Assembly: GCA_017646945.1 (NCBI GenBank)
Contig: JAGCLN010000062.1
Location: 1-6,160, forward strand
Origin: Clostridia bacterium
GTDB lineage: Bacteria; Bacillota; Clostridia; Christensenellales; Borkfalkiaceae
DNA: 6,160 nt
Direction of reading: 5' to 3'
Part shown: positions 5,923 through 6,160 of the stretch, piece by piece
How the letters are laid out: every line of letters starts with the position of its first letter
Position numbering within the stretch: the stretch's first letter is position 1
The notes under the pieces: model-generated
Databases searched by the model: none
What the model was told of the DNA's origin: nothing
What the model saw: only the letters and a program-made list of their open reading frames with translations
Program-made: the position numbers and the translations under genes

Positions 5923-6160
5923 AACTGAGCTTTAAGCAGTTGCAAGCATAAGTAGGTTCGGCGAAAATCTCGTTGGGCGCAATTAACCTTGTTGGTTGTT
6001 GGGGTCGTAACTTGGTGACAGTAAACGACCTTGTGCGCCAAAAAAACTGATTAGAACTCGTTTTAAGCCGTTAGAAACAATCAAGACAAGGCTCGACAAG
6101 ACGGGGCGATTACGATAGACCTTTGTGGTCATCGTAAATGCAACGGCTTGGCAGTAACGC
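5923..6160 (+). ncRNA. Candidate structured noncoding RNA of unknown class, continuing beyond the window
   Basis: The stretch has no convincing plus-strand reading frame and is dense in complementary segments. Visible helices: 5923-5927 with 5937-5941 (5 bp); 5959-5964 with 5970-5975 (6 bp, two G-U); 5976-5981 with 6034-6039 (6 bp, GC-rich), enclosing 5985-5988/5994-5997 and 6003-6008/6025-6030 (6 bp) as a three-way junction; 6065-6072 with 6142-6149 (8 bp perfect), enclosing a hairpin of 6110-6116/6131-6137 (7 bp) plus 6118-6121/6127-6130 (4 bp) across a single bulged A6117. ACAAGG at 6086-6091 could also pair with CCTTGT at 5987-5992 or 6029-6034 as a pseudoknot. Signature motifs of tmRNA, RNase P RNA (GAGGAAAGUCC) and T-boxes are absent. 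It could be a standalone large RNA or the leader of a gene to the right. The ends are not defined. Confidence 0.55.

Noticed and set aside
5982..6159. Open minus-strand frame of about 58 codons entering from the right edge and ending near 5982
   Set aside because: It could be the 3' end of a gene, but it is almost devoid of acidic residues, unlike the neighbouring genes, and overlaps helices whose G-U pairs favour a plus-strand RNA. Not annotated as a CDS, though more sequence to the right could revive it.
6033..6160. GTGCGCC at 6033-6039 resembling the GUGCG start of a group II intron
   Set aside because: The same bases pair cleanly with upstream GGCGCA (5976-5981), which would lie in the exon. 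No reverse transcriptase, domain V or other intron landmark is in view, so it stays a weak alternative.

Overview
The window looks like a piece of chromosome from an uncultured, AT-rich, Gram-positive anaerobe of the Clostridia type. This is inferred from strong AAGGAG-type ribosome binding sites, a Firmicutes-style lipoprotein signal peptide, tandem InlB/Listeria-Bacteroides repeats and a YcgQ-like (DUF1980) domain. No taxonomic marker gene is present, so the assignment is only moderately secure.

All recognisable protein genes are on the minus strand, so they read from right to left. From 3322 down to the left edge there is a compact three-gene operon: (1) a CobW/COG0523-type G3E GTPase with a very His/Cys-rich metal-binding insert; (2) a shorter P-loop protein that appears to join a second CobW-like GTPase domain to a DUF1980/YcgQ-like CC-x2-D domain; (3) a two-domain protein with an N-terminal amidotransferase/ThuA-like fold and a PHP metal-dependent phosphoesterase domain, cut by the window edge. 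Spacings of 5 nt and 1 nt imply co-transcription and coupled translation. The joint reading is metal (probably zinc) trafficking: a His-rich metallochaperone GTPase, a second GTPase carrying a domain known from zinc-responsive loci, and a metal-dependent hydrolase that could be a client. The zinc link is inference.

Upstream of that operon, 3323-3416 holds its probable promoter and a strong rho-independent terminator belonging to the preceding gene. That gene (3417-5783) encodes a 788-residue lipoprotein built of about ten InlB/Flg_new-like repeats, canonical at the N-terminal end and degenerate towards the C-terminus. It has a near-consensus promoter whose spacer contains a perfect 18-bp palindrome, a likely operator.

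The right end (5784-6160) has no convincing protein gene. It holds the lipoprotein promoter, a possible divergent plus-strand promoter, a 36-nt hairpin and then about 240 nt rich in complementary helices, including 8-bp, 7+4-bp and nested 6-bp stems. G-U pairs point to a plus-strand transcript. I could not match it to tmRNA, RNase P RNA, 6S RNA, SRP RNA or a T-box. It runs off the window and is the best candidate here for something undescribed.
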